Assembly: GCA_910583855.1 (NCBI GenBank)
Contig: CAJTYL010000009.1
Location: 1-64,000 of the forward strand
Direction of reading: 5' to 3'
Length of the DNA stretch: 64,000 nt
From: an uncultured Christensenella sp.
GTDB taxonomy: Bacteria; Bacillota; Clostridia; Christensenellales; Borkfalkiaceae
Both the position numbers and the translations under genes were made by a program. The stretch's first letter is position 1. Every line of letters starts with the position of its first letter. Shown here piece after piece: positions 50,330-58,429 of the stretch. The notes under the pieces are model-generated. The model searched no databases and was not told the origin of the DNA. It worked only from the letters and a program-made list of their open reading frames with translations.

Positions 50330-50572
50330 ATGAAAAAAAAATGTGCAAATTGCGGAAATTTCAGTGTTTTCCATACAAAAATATCCGGACAGTATTTTCC
50401 GACGACTTGCGGGCGGTGCTGGATTAACAAGACTATTACCGGCTGCCAAGAAACCTGTGAGAAGTGGGAAGAAAAACCTGTAATCAAGAACGAACAAGAA
50501 GAACTTTTAAAAGCGTTTGACACGGTAATTATAGGTTTAAACGTTATCAAAGAGAAATTGACCAAAAAATAA
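50330..50572 (+). CDS. Cys-rich small protein of divergon 2, 80 aa
   Basis: GAGGAG site and ATG at 50330. The first half contains six Cys (KKCANCGNFSV, TTCGRCWINK, TGCQETCEKW), suggesting a metal-binding or disulfide module; the second half is a charged helix ending in KEKLTKK. Not recognised. It is the target gene of XRE regulator 2 and is closed by a strong terminator. Confidence 0.75.
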   Translation: MKKKCANCGNFSVFHTKISGQYFPTTCGRCWINKTITGCQETCEKWEEKPVIKNEQEELLKAFDTVIIGLNVIKEKLTKK

Positions 50573-50581
50573 AACTTAATA

Positions 50582-50617
50582 AAAAGCCCGACGGCGCAAT
50601 TGCGCCGTCGGGCTTTT
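50582..50617 (+). terminator. Terminator of divergon 2
   Basis: Perfect 36-nt palindrome beginning AAAAGCCCGACGGCGCAA and ending in TTTT; bidirectional in principle. Confidence 0.85.
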
Positions 50618-50651
50618 AAATATTTAACAAAATTTCAAAAACACAGAGAAA

Positions 50652-50760
50652 CGAGTCAGGCAAGAAGCGGTGCGGCTTTGCGAAGGGAGTTTACTTTGCG
50701 TAAATGACCAAGCAAAACGCAAACCGCGACACAGCATAACGAAGTTTATATGCGTTTTTA
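50652..50760 (-). repeat. Family B dispersed repeat, copy B2
   Basis: Minus-strand reading starts at the typA TAA with AAACGCATATAAACTTCG, contains TTTACGCAAAGTAAACTCCC, and ends CTTCTTGCCTG. Confidence 0.7.
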
Positions 50761-52590
50761 CGCAAGACCTTTCTTTAACTTGGCGTTCGCTTTTGCGCGA
50801 AGCTCGCTGTCCAGAATACGCTTTCTTATGCGGATTGATTTGGGGGTTACTTCCAAAAGCTCGTCGTCGCCGATAAATTCAAGGCACTCTTCAAGGCTCA
50901 TTTTCTTGGGTGTGATGAGTCTTAACGCGTCGTCGCTTGCGCTCGAACGGGTGTTCGTGAGGTGCTTAGTCTTGCACACGTTCACATTTATATCTTCGCT
51001 TTTAGGGCTTTCGCCGATGACCATACCTTCGTACACGGGCGTACCCGCGCCGATAAACAGCGTGCCCCTGCCCTGCGCGTTGAAAAGCCCGTAGGTTACC
51101 GCTTCTCCCGTTTCAAAGGCGATAAGCGAACCCGTGTTTCTGCGGGACAGCTCGCCCTTATACGGCTGGTACTCAAAGAATACGCTGTTCATTACGCCCT
51201 CGCCCTTGGTTGAAGTGAGGAACTCAGACTTGTAACCGAAGAGCCCGCGGGCGGGAATAATAAATTCAAGGCGCGTACGGCTACCGATTGCCGACATATG
51301 CAGAAGCTCGCCCTTGCGGTTGCCCATACTTTGGAATACCGCGCCCGTGGCGTCGTCGGGAACGTCGACTATGAGCCTTTCCATAGGCTCGTGCTTGACG
51401 CCGTCGATTTCCTTATACATTACGCGGGGCGTGGATACCTGAAACTCGTAGCCTTCCCTTCTCATATTTTCAATGAGTATGGATAAATGCATTTCTCCCC
51501 TGCCGCATACGCGGTAGCTGTCGGCAGATCCCGTTTCTTCTACGCGCAAAGATACGTCCTTTAGAAGCTCCTTGAAAAGCCTGTCGCGAAGATGGCGCGT
51601 CGTGACCATTTTGCCTTCTTTGCCCGCAAAAGGGCTGTCGTTGACGGAAAAAGTCATTTCGACGGTGGGTTCGGTGATTTTAACGAATTTGTGCGGTTCA
51701 ACACAGTCGGTAGAACAAACCGTATCGCCTATGTTGATTTTTTCAAGCCCCGAAAAGCAGACTATGTCGCCTGCGCGGGCGCTTTCGCACTGCGCGCGTT
51801 GCAAGCCCTCGATCTGGTAGAGGTTGACTATCTTACCGGGGGTCTTCTGCTGGACGTTGTTGTAGTTACAAACCGTAACGGCTTGTCCCGCCTTTATTAC
51901 GCCGCGCTCTATTCTGCCGATGCCGATGCGCCCGACGTAATCGTTGTAGTCGATTGACGACACCAAAACCTGCGTAGCGCCGTCGGCGGCGACTTCCATA
52001 GGCTGAATGTGGTTTACAATCGTTTCAAAAAGGGGCGTTAAGTCCTTGCCCGGTTGGTTAAGGTCGAGCGTTGCCGTGCCGTCCCTGCCAGAACACCACA
52101 CTACGGGCGACATCAACTGGTCGTCTGACGCGTCAAGCTCCAACAAAAGCTCTAAAATTTCGTCCTGAACTTCATTGAGACGGGCGTCGGGGCGGTCGAT
52201 TTTGTTGACGACTATAATGAGCCTGTGACCCATTTCAAGCGCTTTTTGCATAACGAAACGGGTCTGCGGCATGGGACCTTCAGCTGCGTCGACGAGGACG
52301 AGAACGCCGTTTACCATCATCATGACACGCTCGACTTCGCCTGAAAAGTCCGCATGTCCCGGCGTGTCGACGACGTTGATTTTTACGCCGTTATAGTGGA
52401 TTGAAGTATTTTTTGCAAGTATGGTTATTCCTCTTTCGCGCTCCAAATCGCCCGAATCCATAACCCTTTCTTCCACCGACTGATTATCGCGGAAGGTATG
52501 GCTTTGCTTTAACATAGCGTCCACGAGCGTAGTTTTACCGTGGTCGACATGGGCGATTATCGCAACGTTTCTTAAATCTTCTCTTAACAT
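50758..52590 (-). CDS. typA: Ribosome-associated GTPase TypA/BipA
   Basis: Translational GTPase involved in ribosome assembly under stress. IIAHVDHGKTTLVDAM (G1), RGITILAK (G2 region), DTPGHADFSGEVERV (G3) and VNKIDRPDARL (G4) are present, followed by the domain III/V and the BipA-specific C-terminus. 610 aa, normal. It stands alone between XRE divergon 2 and gpsA and its TAA is the first codon of a family B repeat. Confidence 0.97.
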   Translation of the reverse strand: MLREDLRNVAIIAHVDHGKTTLVDAMLKQSHTFRDNQSVEERVMDSGDLERERGITILAKNTSIHYNGVKINVVDTPGHADFSGEVERVMMMVNGVLVLVDAAEGPMPQTRFVMQKALEMGHRLIIVVNKIDRPDARLNEVQDEILELLLELDASDDQLMSPVVWCSGRDGTATLDLNQPGKDLTPLFETIVNHIQPMEVAADGATQVLVSSIDYNDYVGRIGIGRIERGVIKAGQAVTVCNYNNVQQKTPGKIVNLYQIEGLQRAQCESARAGDIVCFSGLEKINIGDTVCSTDCVEPHKFVKITEPTVEMTFSVNDSPFAGKEGKMVTTRHLRDRLFKELLKDVSLRVEETGSADSYRVCGRGEMHLSILIENMRREGYEFQVSTPRVMYKEIDGVKHEPMERLIVDVPDDATGAVFQSMGNRKGELLHMSAIGSRTRLEFIIPARGLFGYKSEFLTSTKGEGVMNSVFFEYQPYKGELSRRNTGSLIAFETGEAVTYGLFNAQGRGTLFIGAGTPVYEGMVIGESPKSEDINVNVCKTKHLTNTRSSASDDALRLITPKKMSLEECLEFIGDDELLEVTPKSIRIRKRILDSELRAKANAKLKKGLA

Positions 52591-52631
52591 AAATTCATCC
52601 TGAATTATAAAATTTTAACTCATAAAATTTT

Positions 52632-52662
52632 AATACGATTGCGCGAAAAACGCAACCGTATT
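52632..52662 (-). terminator. Probable terminator after gpsA
   Basis: Imperfect stem AATACGATTGCG/CGCAACCGTATT with loop CGAAAAA; followed on the minus strand by AAAATTTTATG, T-rich. Confidence 0.6.
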
Positions 52663-52673
52663 TGAGTGGTTTA

Positions 52674-53663
52674 TTAAAATTCGCTCTTCGTTTCCCTGTC
52701 GAAAAGCTTTAATATTATTTCCATACATGTTTTTGCGCCGTTGCCGCCCTCGAACGGGTGGGATAAAAAGCAGGCTTCGTAAACGGCGTTGGTTATGGGA
52801 AGCTCTATTCCGTACTTATCGCCCAGCTCCTTCATTGCCTTAGCCGTCATAACGCCTTCCGCCAACTTTTCAAACTTTGCGCCGTGCGCCATCATTTCGC
52901 CATAGCGGCGGTTGTGGGAATACTCGGAAAACAGCGTCGTTTCGTAGTCGCCCAAATGCGCAAGCCCGTACGCTGACGAAAACTTTCCGCCCATAGCGTT
53001 GATAAGTTTGCCCACTTCGTAAGCGCCCCTTGCCATTAATGGACCTTTCAAGCTGACGTAACCGCTACCGTCCAGAACGCCTGCGGCTATGCCCAAAACG
53101 TTTTTTGCAGCCGCGCCGATTTCGGAGCCGATTATATCGCTGCCGTAGTAAAAACGGATTAAATTCGACTTGAAACTGTCGGCGATATATTTCTTTAAAT
53201 CGTCGCTGTAAGAATCGATTATCATACAGTTGGGTATGCCCTGCGTAAACGCCTGAATATGCCCCGGTCCTACCCACACGGCAATTTTATGTTTTTCGAC
53301 ACCGCTCTCTATCAGGACTTCGGAAAGGCGTTTGCCTGTAGATTCCTCGATACCCTTCATACAGAGCACGAAGATTTTATCTTTTACCGGATACTGCGTA
53401 ACCCTTTGCATAAATCCGCGCAAGCCTTGTGCAGAGATGGAAATAATTATTATATCGCTTTTCGTAACCGCTTTTCCCAAGTCGCACGTAAGAGTTATGG
53501 ACTTATCCAGCGTGACGTATTCGTTTTTACCCGTCGTCTTTAAAACCTCGTACGAATAGTCGCCCTCGGGACCCCAGCTTAATACTTCATTTTTGAGAAC
53601 AGTAGCCTGATACCAAGCGATAAATGAACCCCAGCGACCGCAGCCGAGAACTGAAATTTTCAT
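52674..53663 (-). CDS. gpsA: Glycerol-3-phosphate dehydrogenase [NAD(P)+], GpsA-like, 329 aa
   Basis: Makes sn-glycerol-3-phosphate for phospholipids. The N-terminus KISVLGCGRWGSFIAWYQ holds the dinucleotide loop in a slightly unusual form (GCGRWGS instead of the more common GxGxWGT). The catalytic Lys lies in EIGAAAKNVLGIAAGVLDG; GLAHLGDYETTLFS follows. The ATG 53663 is preferred to an upstream frame because that extension is a family A repeat plus non-coding sequence. It follows recR. Confidence 0.9.
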   Translation of the reverse strand: MKISVLGCGRWGSFIAWYQATVLKNEVLSWGPEGDYSYEVLKTTGKNEYVTLDKSITLTCDLGKAVTKSDIIIISISAQGLRGFMQRVTQYPVKDKIFVLCMKGIEESTGKRLSEVLIESGVEKHKIAVWVGPGHIQAFTQGIPNCMIIDSYSDDLKKYIADSFKSNLIRFYYGSDIIGSEIGAAAKNVLGIAAGVLDGSGYVSLKGPLMARGAYEVGKLINAMGGKFSSAYGLAHLGDYETTLFSEYSHNRRYGEMMAHGAKFEKLAEGVMTAKAMKELGDKYGIELPITNAVYEACFLSHPFEGGNGAKTCMEIILKLFDRETKSEF

Positions 53664-53692
53664 AATTGACCCCCATATATGTTGAAGTTTCG
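53664..53692 (-). repeat. Family A dispersed repeat, copy A7
   Basis: Minus-strand reading GCGAAACTTCAACATATATG followed by GGGGTCAATT, which abuts the gpsA ATG, so the repeat occupies the ribosome-binding position. Confidence 0.75.
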
Positions 53693-53709
53693 CACAATTT
53701 TTAAAGTTT

Positions 53710-54300
53710 TTATATGCTTTTACGCTCCGATAAAGCGCGGGATAAAGTAACCTCGTCGGTATATTCAAGCTCGCCGCCGACGGGTATTCCGTGGGCAAGC
53801 CGCGTGACGTTGACCCCCAAAGGCTTTAACAGCTTTGCAATATACATTGCCGTAGCTTCGCCCTCCACGTCGGGATTGGTTGCCATTATTACCTCTTGCA
53901 CGGTTCCGTCGATACGGGCTAAAAGCTCCTTTATGCGAATGTCGTTCGGCCCTATGCCGTCCATGGGACTAATGACGCCATGCAAAACGTGATACACGCC
54001 CTTAAACTCGTGAAGCTTTTCCATTGCGATGACGTCCTTTGGTTCCTTTACGACGCAAATCGTCGTACCCTGACGGCGTTTGCAGATTTCGCAAACCTCT
54101 TCCTCGGTGAAATTGCCGCACACTTTGCAATAGCGCACCTTTCGTTTACAGTACGTCACGCTTTCGGCAAATTCTTTCGCTTCGGCTTCGCTCATATTTA
54201 TAATTTTGTACGCATAGCGTTGCGCCGTTTTTTTACCGACGCCCGGAAGCTTTGAAAACTGATTGATTAGCCGACCTATCGGCTCGATAAAAACGTCCAT
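53710..54300 (-). CDS. recR: Recombination protein RecR
   Basis: RecFOR pathway protein. HhH region LPGVGKKTAQRYAYKI, zinc finger CKVCGNFTEEEVCEIC, TOPRIM (ICVVKEPKDVIAMEKL) and the conserved C-terminal TRLAHGIPVGGELEYTDEVT. The ATG at 54300 with a GGAG site gives 196 aa, normal; the longer frame is rejected. It follows ybaB, as in many Firmicutes. Confidence 0.96.
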   Translation of the reverse strand: MDVFIEPIGRLINQFSKLPGVGKKTAQRYAYKIINMSEAEAKEFAESVTYCKRKVRYCKVCGNFTEEEVCEICKRRQGTTICVVKEPKDVIAMEKLHEFKGVYHVLHGVISPMDGIGPNDIRIKELLARIDGTVQEVIMATNPDVEGEATAMYIAKLLKPLGVNVTRLAHGIPVGGELEYTDEVTLSRALSERKSI

Positions 54301-54334
54301 ATCATTCTCCGTAGAAAAACTTTGAGGTGTCCTA

Positions 54335-54448
54335 AAATGCAGAGTAGCAAGCAAGACACGGCGCGCGAGGAAAACCCGAAGGAGTTTACTTTGCGTAAAT
54401 AACTGAGGGTTGCCGCAACGCAATATTGCGTAGCTTATATGCGTTTTA
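54335..54448 (-). repeat. Family B dispersed repeat, copy B3
   Basis: Minus-strand reading starts at the ybaB TAA with AACGCATATAAGCTACGCAA, contains the palindrome CGCAATATTGCG and TTTACGCAAAGTAAACTCC, and ends GTCTTGCTTGC. Confidence 0.75.
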
Positions 54449-54814
54449 AATAAGTCCTTTGCCGGCTTTGGCGTAAGGCCCCATCTTCTCCTCGTACACT
54501 GCGTCCGCCTTTTTGTAACCGTCGTTGATTGCCGCCATTATTAAGTCTTCAAGCATTTCGACGTCGTCAACGTCGGTTATATCGACAAGCGAAGAAAGCT
54601 TGCTACCGAATTCAATTCCGTTAATTATCTTTTTAGCGTTCATATACACGACTACCGTTTCGTCGCCCTCTTCACCGCCGCCCGAAAGACCTACGACCTC
54701 GTAATCTTCAAGCTCGGCGTCCGCTTTTTGCATTTGCTCTTGCATTTTTTGAGCTTCTCTCAGCATATTCTGCATATTGCCCATTCCGCCCATACCGCCT
54801 TTAAATCCTGCCAT
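54446..54814 (-). CDS. YbaB/EbfC nucleoid-associated protein, 122 aa
   Basis: DNA-binding nucleoid protein in the dnaX-ybaB-recR cluster. A Gly/Met-rich N-terminus (MAGFKGGMGGMGNM) is followed by a helix MQEQMQKADAELEDYEVVGL and the sheet region TVVVYMNAKKIINGIEF, then a C-terminal helix. The ATG at 54814 has a GGAG site. It is usually of unknown precise role, linked to DNA repair. Confidence 0.93.
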   Translation of the reverse strand: MAGFKGGMGGMGNMQNMLREAQKMQEQMQKADAELEDYEVVGLSGGGEEGDETVVVYMNAKKIINGIEFGSKLSSLVDITDVDDVEMLEDLIMAAINDGYKKADAVYEEKMGPYAKAGKGLI

Positions 54815-54843
54815 AATTCTGCTCCTTACAAGAAAATTTTTGA

Positions 54844-54872
54844 AATTGCCCCCAATATATGTTGGAGTTTCG
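54844..54872 (-). repeat. Family A dispersed repeat, copy A8
   Basis: Minus-strand reading ATCGAAACTCCAACATATAT followed by TGGGGGCAATT, in the dnaX-ybaB gap. Similar to A7 over its first 20 bases. Confidence 0.7.
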
Positions 54873-54892
54873 ATAAATTTATTTGCTAATAT

Positions 54893-55012
54893 TAACCTCG
54901 GAGACGCGGTGCAATGCACAAAGTGCGCGGCCCTGTTTAATGGCGTACTTGAGCACGCAAGCAAAACAAAGCGCAAACACGACACAGCAGCGTGCTATAT
55001 ATATGAGGTTTA
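54893..55012 (-). repeat. Family B dispersed repeat, copy B4 (diverged)
   Basis: Minus-strand reading starts at the dnaX TAA with ACCTCATATATATAGCACG, and includes GTGTTTGCGCTTTGTTTTGC and CTTGCGTGC. More diverged than B1-B3. Confidence 0.5.
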
Positions 55013-56704
55013 CTTAATTTCTATATCCGTGCCGTCAAAGTTGCTTTTTAGCTCCCTTAATGCTTTTTCGTAACCGCTTTCACCCCTCTGTCTGAAACGG
55101 ATTTCAAAGTCGGCGACTCCAAGTTCAAGAAGAACTTCGGAAATAAATTTCATATTATCCGCACGGCTTAAAGACTTCAACACCGCTTCGCTTTCGGTTA
55201 ACAGAATTAGTTTATCGCCTTCAAAGGTATGGTCCATATCCATACACAGAGTGAAAAGAACGGCGTTCTTATGCGTTGTGCGCAAGCTTTTTATAAATTT
55301 TGCAAAAATCTTGCCCTTGTCAGCGCTACCGAAGCTCTCTGCCGCAGGCTTCGCGGGCATACTGTCGAAAATTCGGGGTTGAACGGCAACCTCTTCCTTT
55401 TTTACAGGCGGTTCCGCCGCAAATGGGACAAAGTCGTCTTCCATCAATACAATCTTTTTTGCGGGAGCCGTAGGCTGTGCAGGTTGCGCCGCGGGCTTTG
55501 CGGGTTCGGATTTCGTGTGTTGAACGACGGGCGTTTGAGTAACGGCTACCGTTACGCCTTCTGAAATTTTGCGTTCAAGCGCGTTAATCTTGCCGATTAT
55601 CGCGTCGATATCGTAATCGATTTGAGGCATTGAAGCCTTTAAAACAGCAGTTTCCAAAGTAATTCTGCCGCTTAGCGAATAACGCATATCCGTTTCCGCT
55701 TTGGAAAGAATTTCGGTTACGCGCAAAAGCTTGTGCCCGTCGGCGTTCTGCACCGTTTCTTCTATTATTTTATACGTTTCATCGGGCAAATTGACGATTT
55801 CACGCGCGGTTTTGCAGACTTTTATTATCGTGCAATCGTTCAAAAACGAAAGCATATCCTTTATAAGCACGCCCACGCCCTTGCCCGTTGCAAGAATTTC
55901 CTCTACAGCAGAAAGCGCGGCAGAAGAGTCCTCGTTTAAGATACATCCGCATATATGTGCCACTTTCGCCCATTCAGCGCTACCTAAAACAGCGTTCACG
56001 TCGGCATAAGTAAGCTTACCTTGAGAGTAGGACGCGCACATATCGGCGATAGACAAGCTGTCGCGCGCACTGCCGGCGCCCGCCCTTGCTATTGCGGCGA
56101 CAGCGGCGTCCTCGTACTCCTTGCCCGTCTTTTCGAAAACCGATTTTATGAGACTTTCCAAGTCGTGCTGGGGAATTAATTTGAAGTCGAAGCGCATACA
56201 GCGCGAGAGTATAGTTGCGGGAATTTTCTGCGGCTCGGTGGTTGCAAGTATAAATACCGCGTGGCGCGGAGGTTCTTCCAAAGTCTTTAAAACCGCGTTG
56301 AACGCCGACTGGGTGAGCATATGCACCTCGTCTATGATATAGACCTTGTATTTACCCGCAACGGGCGGATATTGCACCTTTTCCCTTAAATCGCGCATTT
56401 CGTCAACGCCGTTGTTTGACGCTGCGTCTATTTCCGAAATATCGAGGTTGGAGCCGTCCGCAAGCGCACGGCACGCGGCGCACTTGCCGCAAGGGGAAGC
56501 GTTGACAGGATGTTCGCAGTTTATTGCGCGGGCAAAGATTTTAGCGAGGGTGGTTTTACCCGTTCCGCGCGGTCCGCAAAAAAGGTAGGCGTGCCCGACC
56601 TTGTCGCTTTCTATCTGGTTTTTAAGTATGCGGACTATATGCTCCTGACGAACGACTTCATCGAAGTTCGCGGGGCGAAAAGTCCTGTAAAACGCAAGAT
56701 ACAT
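55010..56704 (-). CDS. dnaX: DNA polymerase III subunit gamma/tau
   Basis: Clamp-loader ATPase. MYLAFYRTFRPANFDEVVRQ, the Walker A loop FCGPRGTGKTTLAKIFARA, the zinc module CEHPVNASPCGKCAACRA, and the Walker B segment VYIIDEVHMLTQSAFNAVLK. 564 aa from ATG 56704 (the longer TTG frame is less likely); AGGAGG lies 10 nt upstream. The C-terminus is Pro/Ala/Lys rich then folded. It starts 5 nt after sigH stops, in the usual mrnC-rlmB-sigH-dnaX-ybaB-recR order. Confidence 0.97.
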   Translation of the reverse strand: MYLAFYRTFRPANFDEVVRQEHIVRILKNQIESDKVGHAYLFCGPRGTGKTTLAKIFARAINCEHPVNASPCGKCAACRALADGSNLDISEIDAASNNGVDEMRDLREKVQYPPVAGKYKVYIIDEVHMLTQSAFNAVLKTLEEPPRHAVFILATTEPQKIPATILSRCMRFDFKLIPQHDLESLIKSVFEKTGKEYEDAAVAAIARAGAGSARDSLSIADMCASYSQGKLTYADVNAVLGSAEWAKVAHICGCILNEDSSAALSAVEEILATGKGVGVLIKDMLSFLNDCTIIKVCKTAREIVNLPDETYKIIEETVQNADGHKLLRVTEILSKAETDMRYSLSGRITLETAVLKASMPQIDYDIDAIIGKINALERKISEGVTVAVTQTPVVQHTKSEPAKPAAQPAQPTAPAKKIVLMEDDFVPFAAEPPVKKEEVAVQPRIFDSMPAKPAAESFGSADKGKIFAKFIKSLRTTHKNAVLFTLCMDMDHTFEGDKLILLTESEAVLKSLSRADNMKFISEVLLELGVADFEIRFRQRGESGYEKALRELKSNFDGTDIEIK

Positions 56705-56709
56705 GGGGG

Positions 56710-57264
56710 TCAATCCTCCTTTCGGTATAATTTTACGAGTTTTGCTTTTGCGCGGGCTAAGGCGTTTGAAACGCTTTTTTGCGGCTTGCCGACGGCGGAA
56801 GAAATTTCCGCAACGGACATACCGTCAAGCTGCATAACTATTGCTTTGAATTCCGTCGACGATAAGCTTTTGGAAATTTTCTGCAAAAATTCACGTCTGT
56901 TTTCACGCCTTATAATCTCGTCCTCGGGGCTTACGGACGAAATTTCTTCGCCTATTTCCACTATCGGAACGAAGTCGTTCAAGGCGGCGTTCTTTGCGCC
57001 CAAGCTCTTTTTTATGGCGGACAGGACGGCGTTTCTTATACAGGCGTACGCGTACGAAGAAAAGTTTGCGCCCCCCTCCTCAAAGCCGTTTACGGCGGAG
57101 TAAAGCCCTACCATTCCCTCCTGCACCAAATCCTCGTTTTCACCGCCGTGCAAAAAAAATCTTGCGGCGATGGCGTGAACGAGACCGATATATTTATTTA
57201 AAATTTCTTCCTGCGCGAGCCTGTCGCCGTTGCGGGATTTTAAAATGAGTTCTTCGTCCGTCAT
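56710..57264 (-). CDS. sigH: Sigma-70 family factor, SigH-type, 184 aa
   Basis: Sporulation/stress-type sigma factor. Region 2 (EEILNKYIGLVHAIAARFFL, GENEDLVQEGMVGLYSAVNG) and region 4 (FKAIVMQLDGMSVAEISSAV, GKPQKSVSNALARAKAKLVK) are complete. Location in the mrnC-rlmB-sigH cluster, as in Bacillus, supports SigH. Overlaps rlmB by 4 nt. 184 aa is slightly short for SigH (about 210). Confidence 0.87.
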   Translation of the reverse strand: MTDEELILKSRNGDRLAQEEILNKYIGLVHAIAARFFLHGGENEDLVQEGMVGLYSAVNGFEEGGANFSSYAYACIRNAVLSAIKKSLGAKNAALNDFVPIVEIGEEISSVSPEDEIIRRENRREFLQKISKSLSSTEFKAIVMQLDGMSVAEISSAVGKPQKSVSNALARAKAKLVKLYRKED

Positions 57265-57971
57265 CTTCTTCTTATCACTTCGTAAACCGCGACGCCGAGC
57301 GCAACGGAGGCGTTCAACGAATTCACCTTACCGTGCAAGGGCAGCGACAGGCAAAAATCGCACTTTTCGCGCGTTAGCCTTCTGACTCCGCTATCCTCGC
57401 CACCGATAACGAGGGCAACGTTGCCCGATAAATCGGCTTTATAGATATCGTCGCCGTCCGCTTCCAAAGCATAAAGCCAGTAGCCCGCCTTTTTAAGCTC
57501 GTCTATGGCGTAGCTTAAAGAGTTGACTTTGGCAACGCGCATATGCTCCGCCGCGCCTGCCGAAATGCGGATTACAGCTTCGGTAACGCTTGCGGACTTG
57601 TTGGCGGGAATAATCACGCCATCGGCGCCCGCGCACTCCGCAACCCTTATAATCGAACCTAAATTATGCACGTCCTCGATACCGTCACAAAGAATAACCA
57701 GCCCGCCGTTATCCTTTTTTGCGGAGACAATATCCTGCAAAGAGGAATATTTGTATTCGGTTGAAAAGGCGATAACGCCCTGATGTCTGCCTTCCACGCT
57801 CTCCTTATCGAGAACTTTTTTGTCCACGAACTGAACGCGCACGTTAGACTTCCTCGCTTCGGCAAAGATTTTGTTCAGGCTGCCCTGCGGATTCTTTTCC
57901 AAAAGAATTTTATCTATGTTTTTATCGGTTTTTAAAAGTTCCAAAACCGCGTTTCTGCCTTCCGTTTTCAT
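57261..57971 (-). CDS. rlmB: 23S rRNA 2'-O-methyltransferase RlmB
   Basis: SpoU/TrmH-class enzyme methylating G2251 in 23S rRNA. N-terminal RNA-binding part (NAVLELLKTDKNIDKILLEK) then the SPOUT knot: VILCDGIEDVHNLGSIIRVA, VALVIGGEDSGVRRL, LSLPLHGKVNSLNASVALG. 236 aa. Overlaps mrnC by 4 nt. Confidence 0.95.
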   Translation of the reverse strand: MKTEGRNAVLELLKTDKNIDKILLEKNPQGSLNKIFAEARKSNVRVQFVDKKVLDKESVEGRHQGVIAFSTEYKYSSLQDIVSAKKDNGGLVILCDGIEDVHNLGSIIRVAECAGADGVIIPANKSASVTEAVIRISAGAAEHMRVAKVNSLSYAIDELKKAGYWLYALEADGDDIYKADLSGNVALVIGGEDSGVRRLTREKCDFCLSLPLHGKVNSLNASVALGVAVYEVIRRR

Positions 57972-58360
57972 TTATCTTCACTCAATAATTCTTCGATTCT
58001 ATGATAGTTGCCCGTAAGGTACAGATAGCCCAAAAGTGCCTCGAAGCCCGTTGAATTATTGTATTCGGCAACGGTGGCGTTTTTTGAACGGGTGGGTTTT
58101 TTTGCGTTTCTTCCGCGCTTAAATACTGCAAGCTCTTCTTCTTTCAAAATAGGTAGAATTCTTTCTAAAAGGATATTCTGACCGTGGGCGGACACCTCCG
58201 ACGAGGAAAGCTTTTGAAGCGTGCCGGTTGAAAAGTCGTGCTCGGCAACCAATTTCTCGCGGACGTAAAGCGTATAAACGGCGTCGCCCACGAAAGCAAG
58301 AGTTACGGGGCTTATGCTTTTCGTTTTTTCTTCGGAAAGAGTTGTAAAAAATTTGAACAT
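57968..58360 (-). CDS. mrnC: Mini-ribonuclease III
   Basis: RNase III catalytic domain without dsRNA-binding domain, maturing 23S rRNA. LAFVGDAVYTLYVREKLV contains the catalytic Asp; NATVAEYNNSTGFEALLGYL is the second active-site segment. 130 aa, normal. A near-ideal promoter (58382-58410) and AGGAG site precede it. Confidence 0.94.
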   Translation of the reverse strand: MFKFFTTLSEEKTKSISPVTLAFVGDAVYTLYVREKLVAEHDFSTGTLQKLSSSEVSAHGQNILLERILPILKEEELAVFKRGRNAKKPTRSKNATVAEYNNSTGFEALLGYLYLTGNYHRIEELLSEDK

Positions 58361-58381
58361 TAACCCATTCTCCTATTTTTC

Positions 58382-58410
58382 ATTGTAACACCTTATCATA
58401 AAAATTGCAA
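58382..58410 (-). promoter_or_regulatory. Sigma-A promoter of the mrnC-rlmB-sigH-dnaX unit
   Basis: Minus strand TTGCAA (58405-58410), 17-bp spacer, TACAAT (58382-58387); about 20 nt of leader to ATG 58360. Confidence 0.75.
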
Positions 58411-58429
58411 TAAATCCGTATGATATAGC

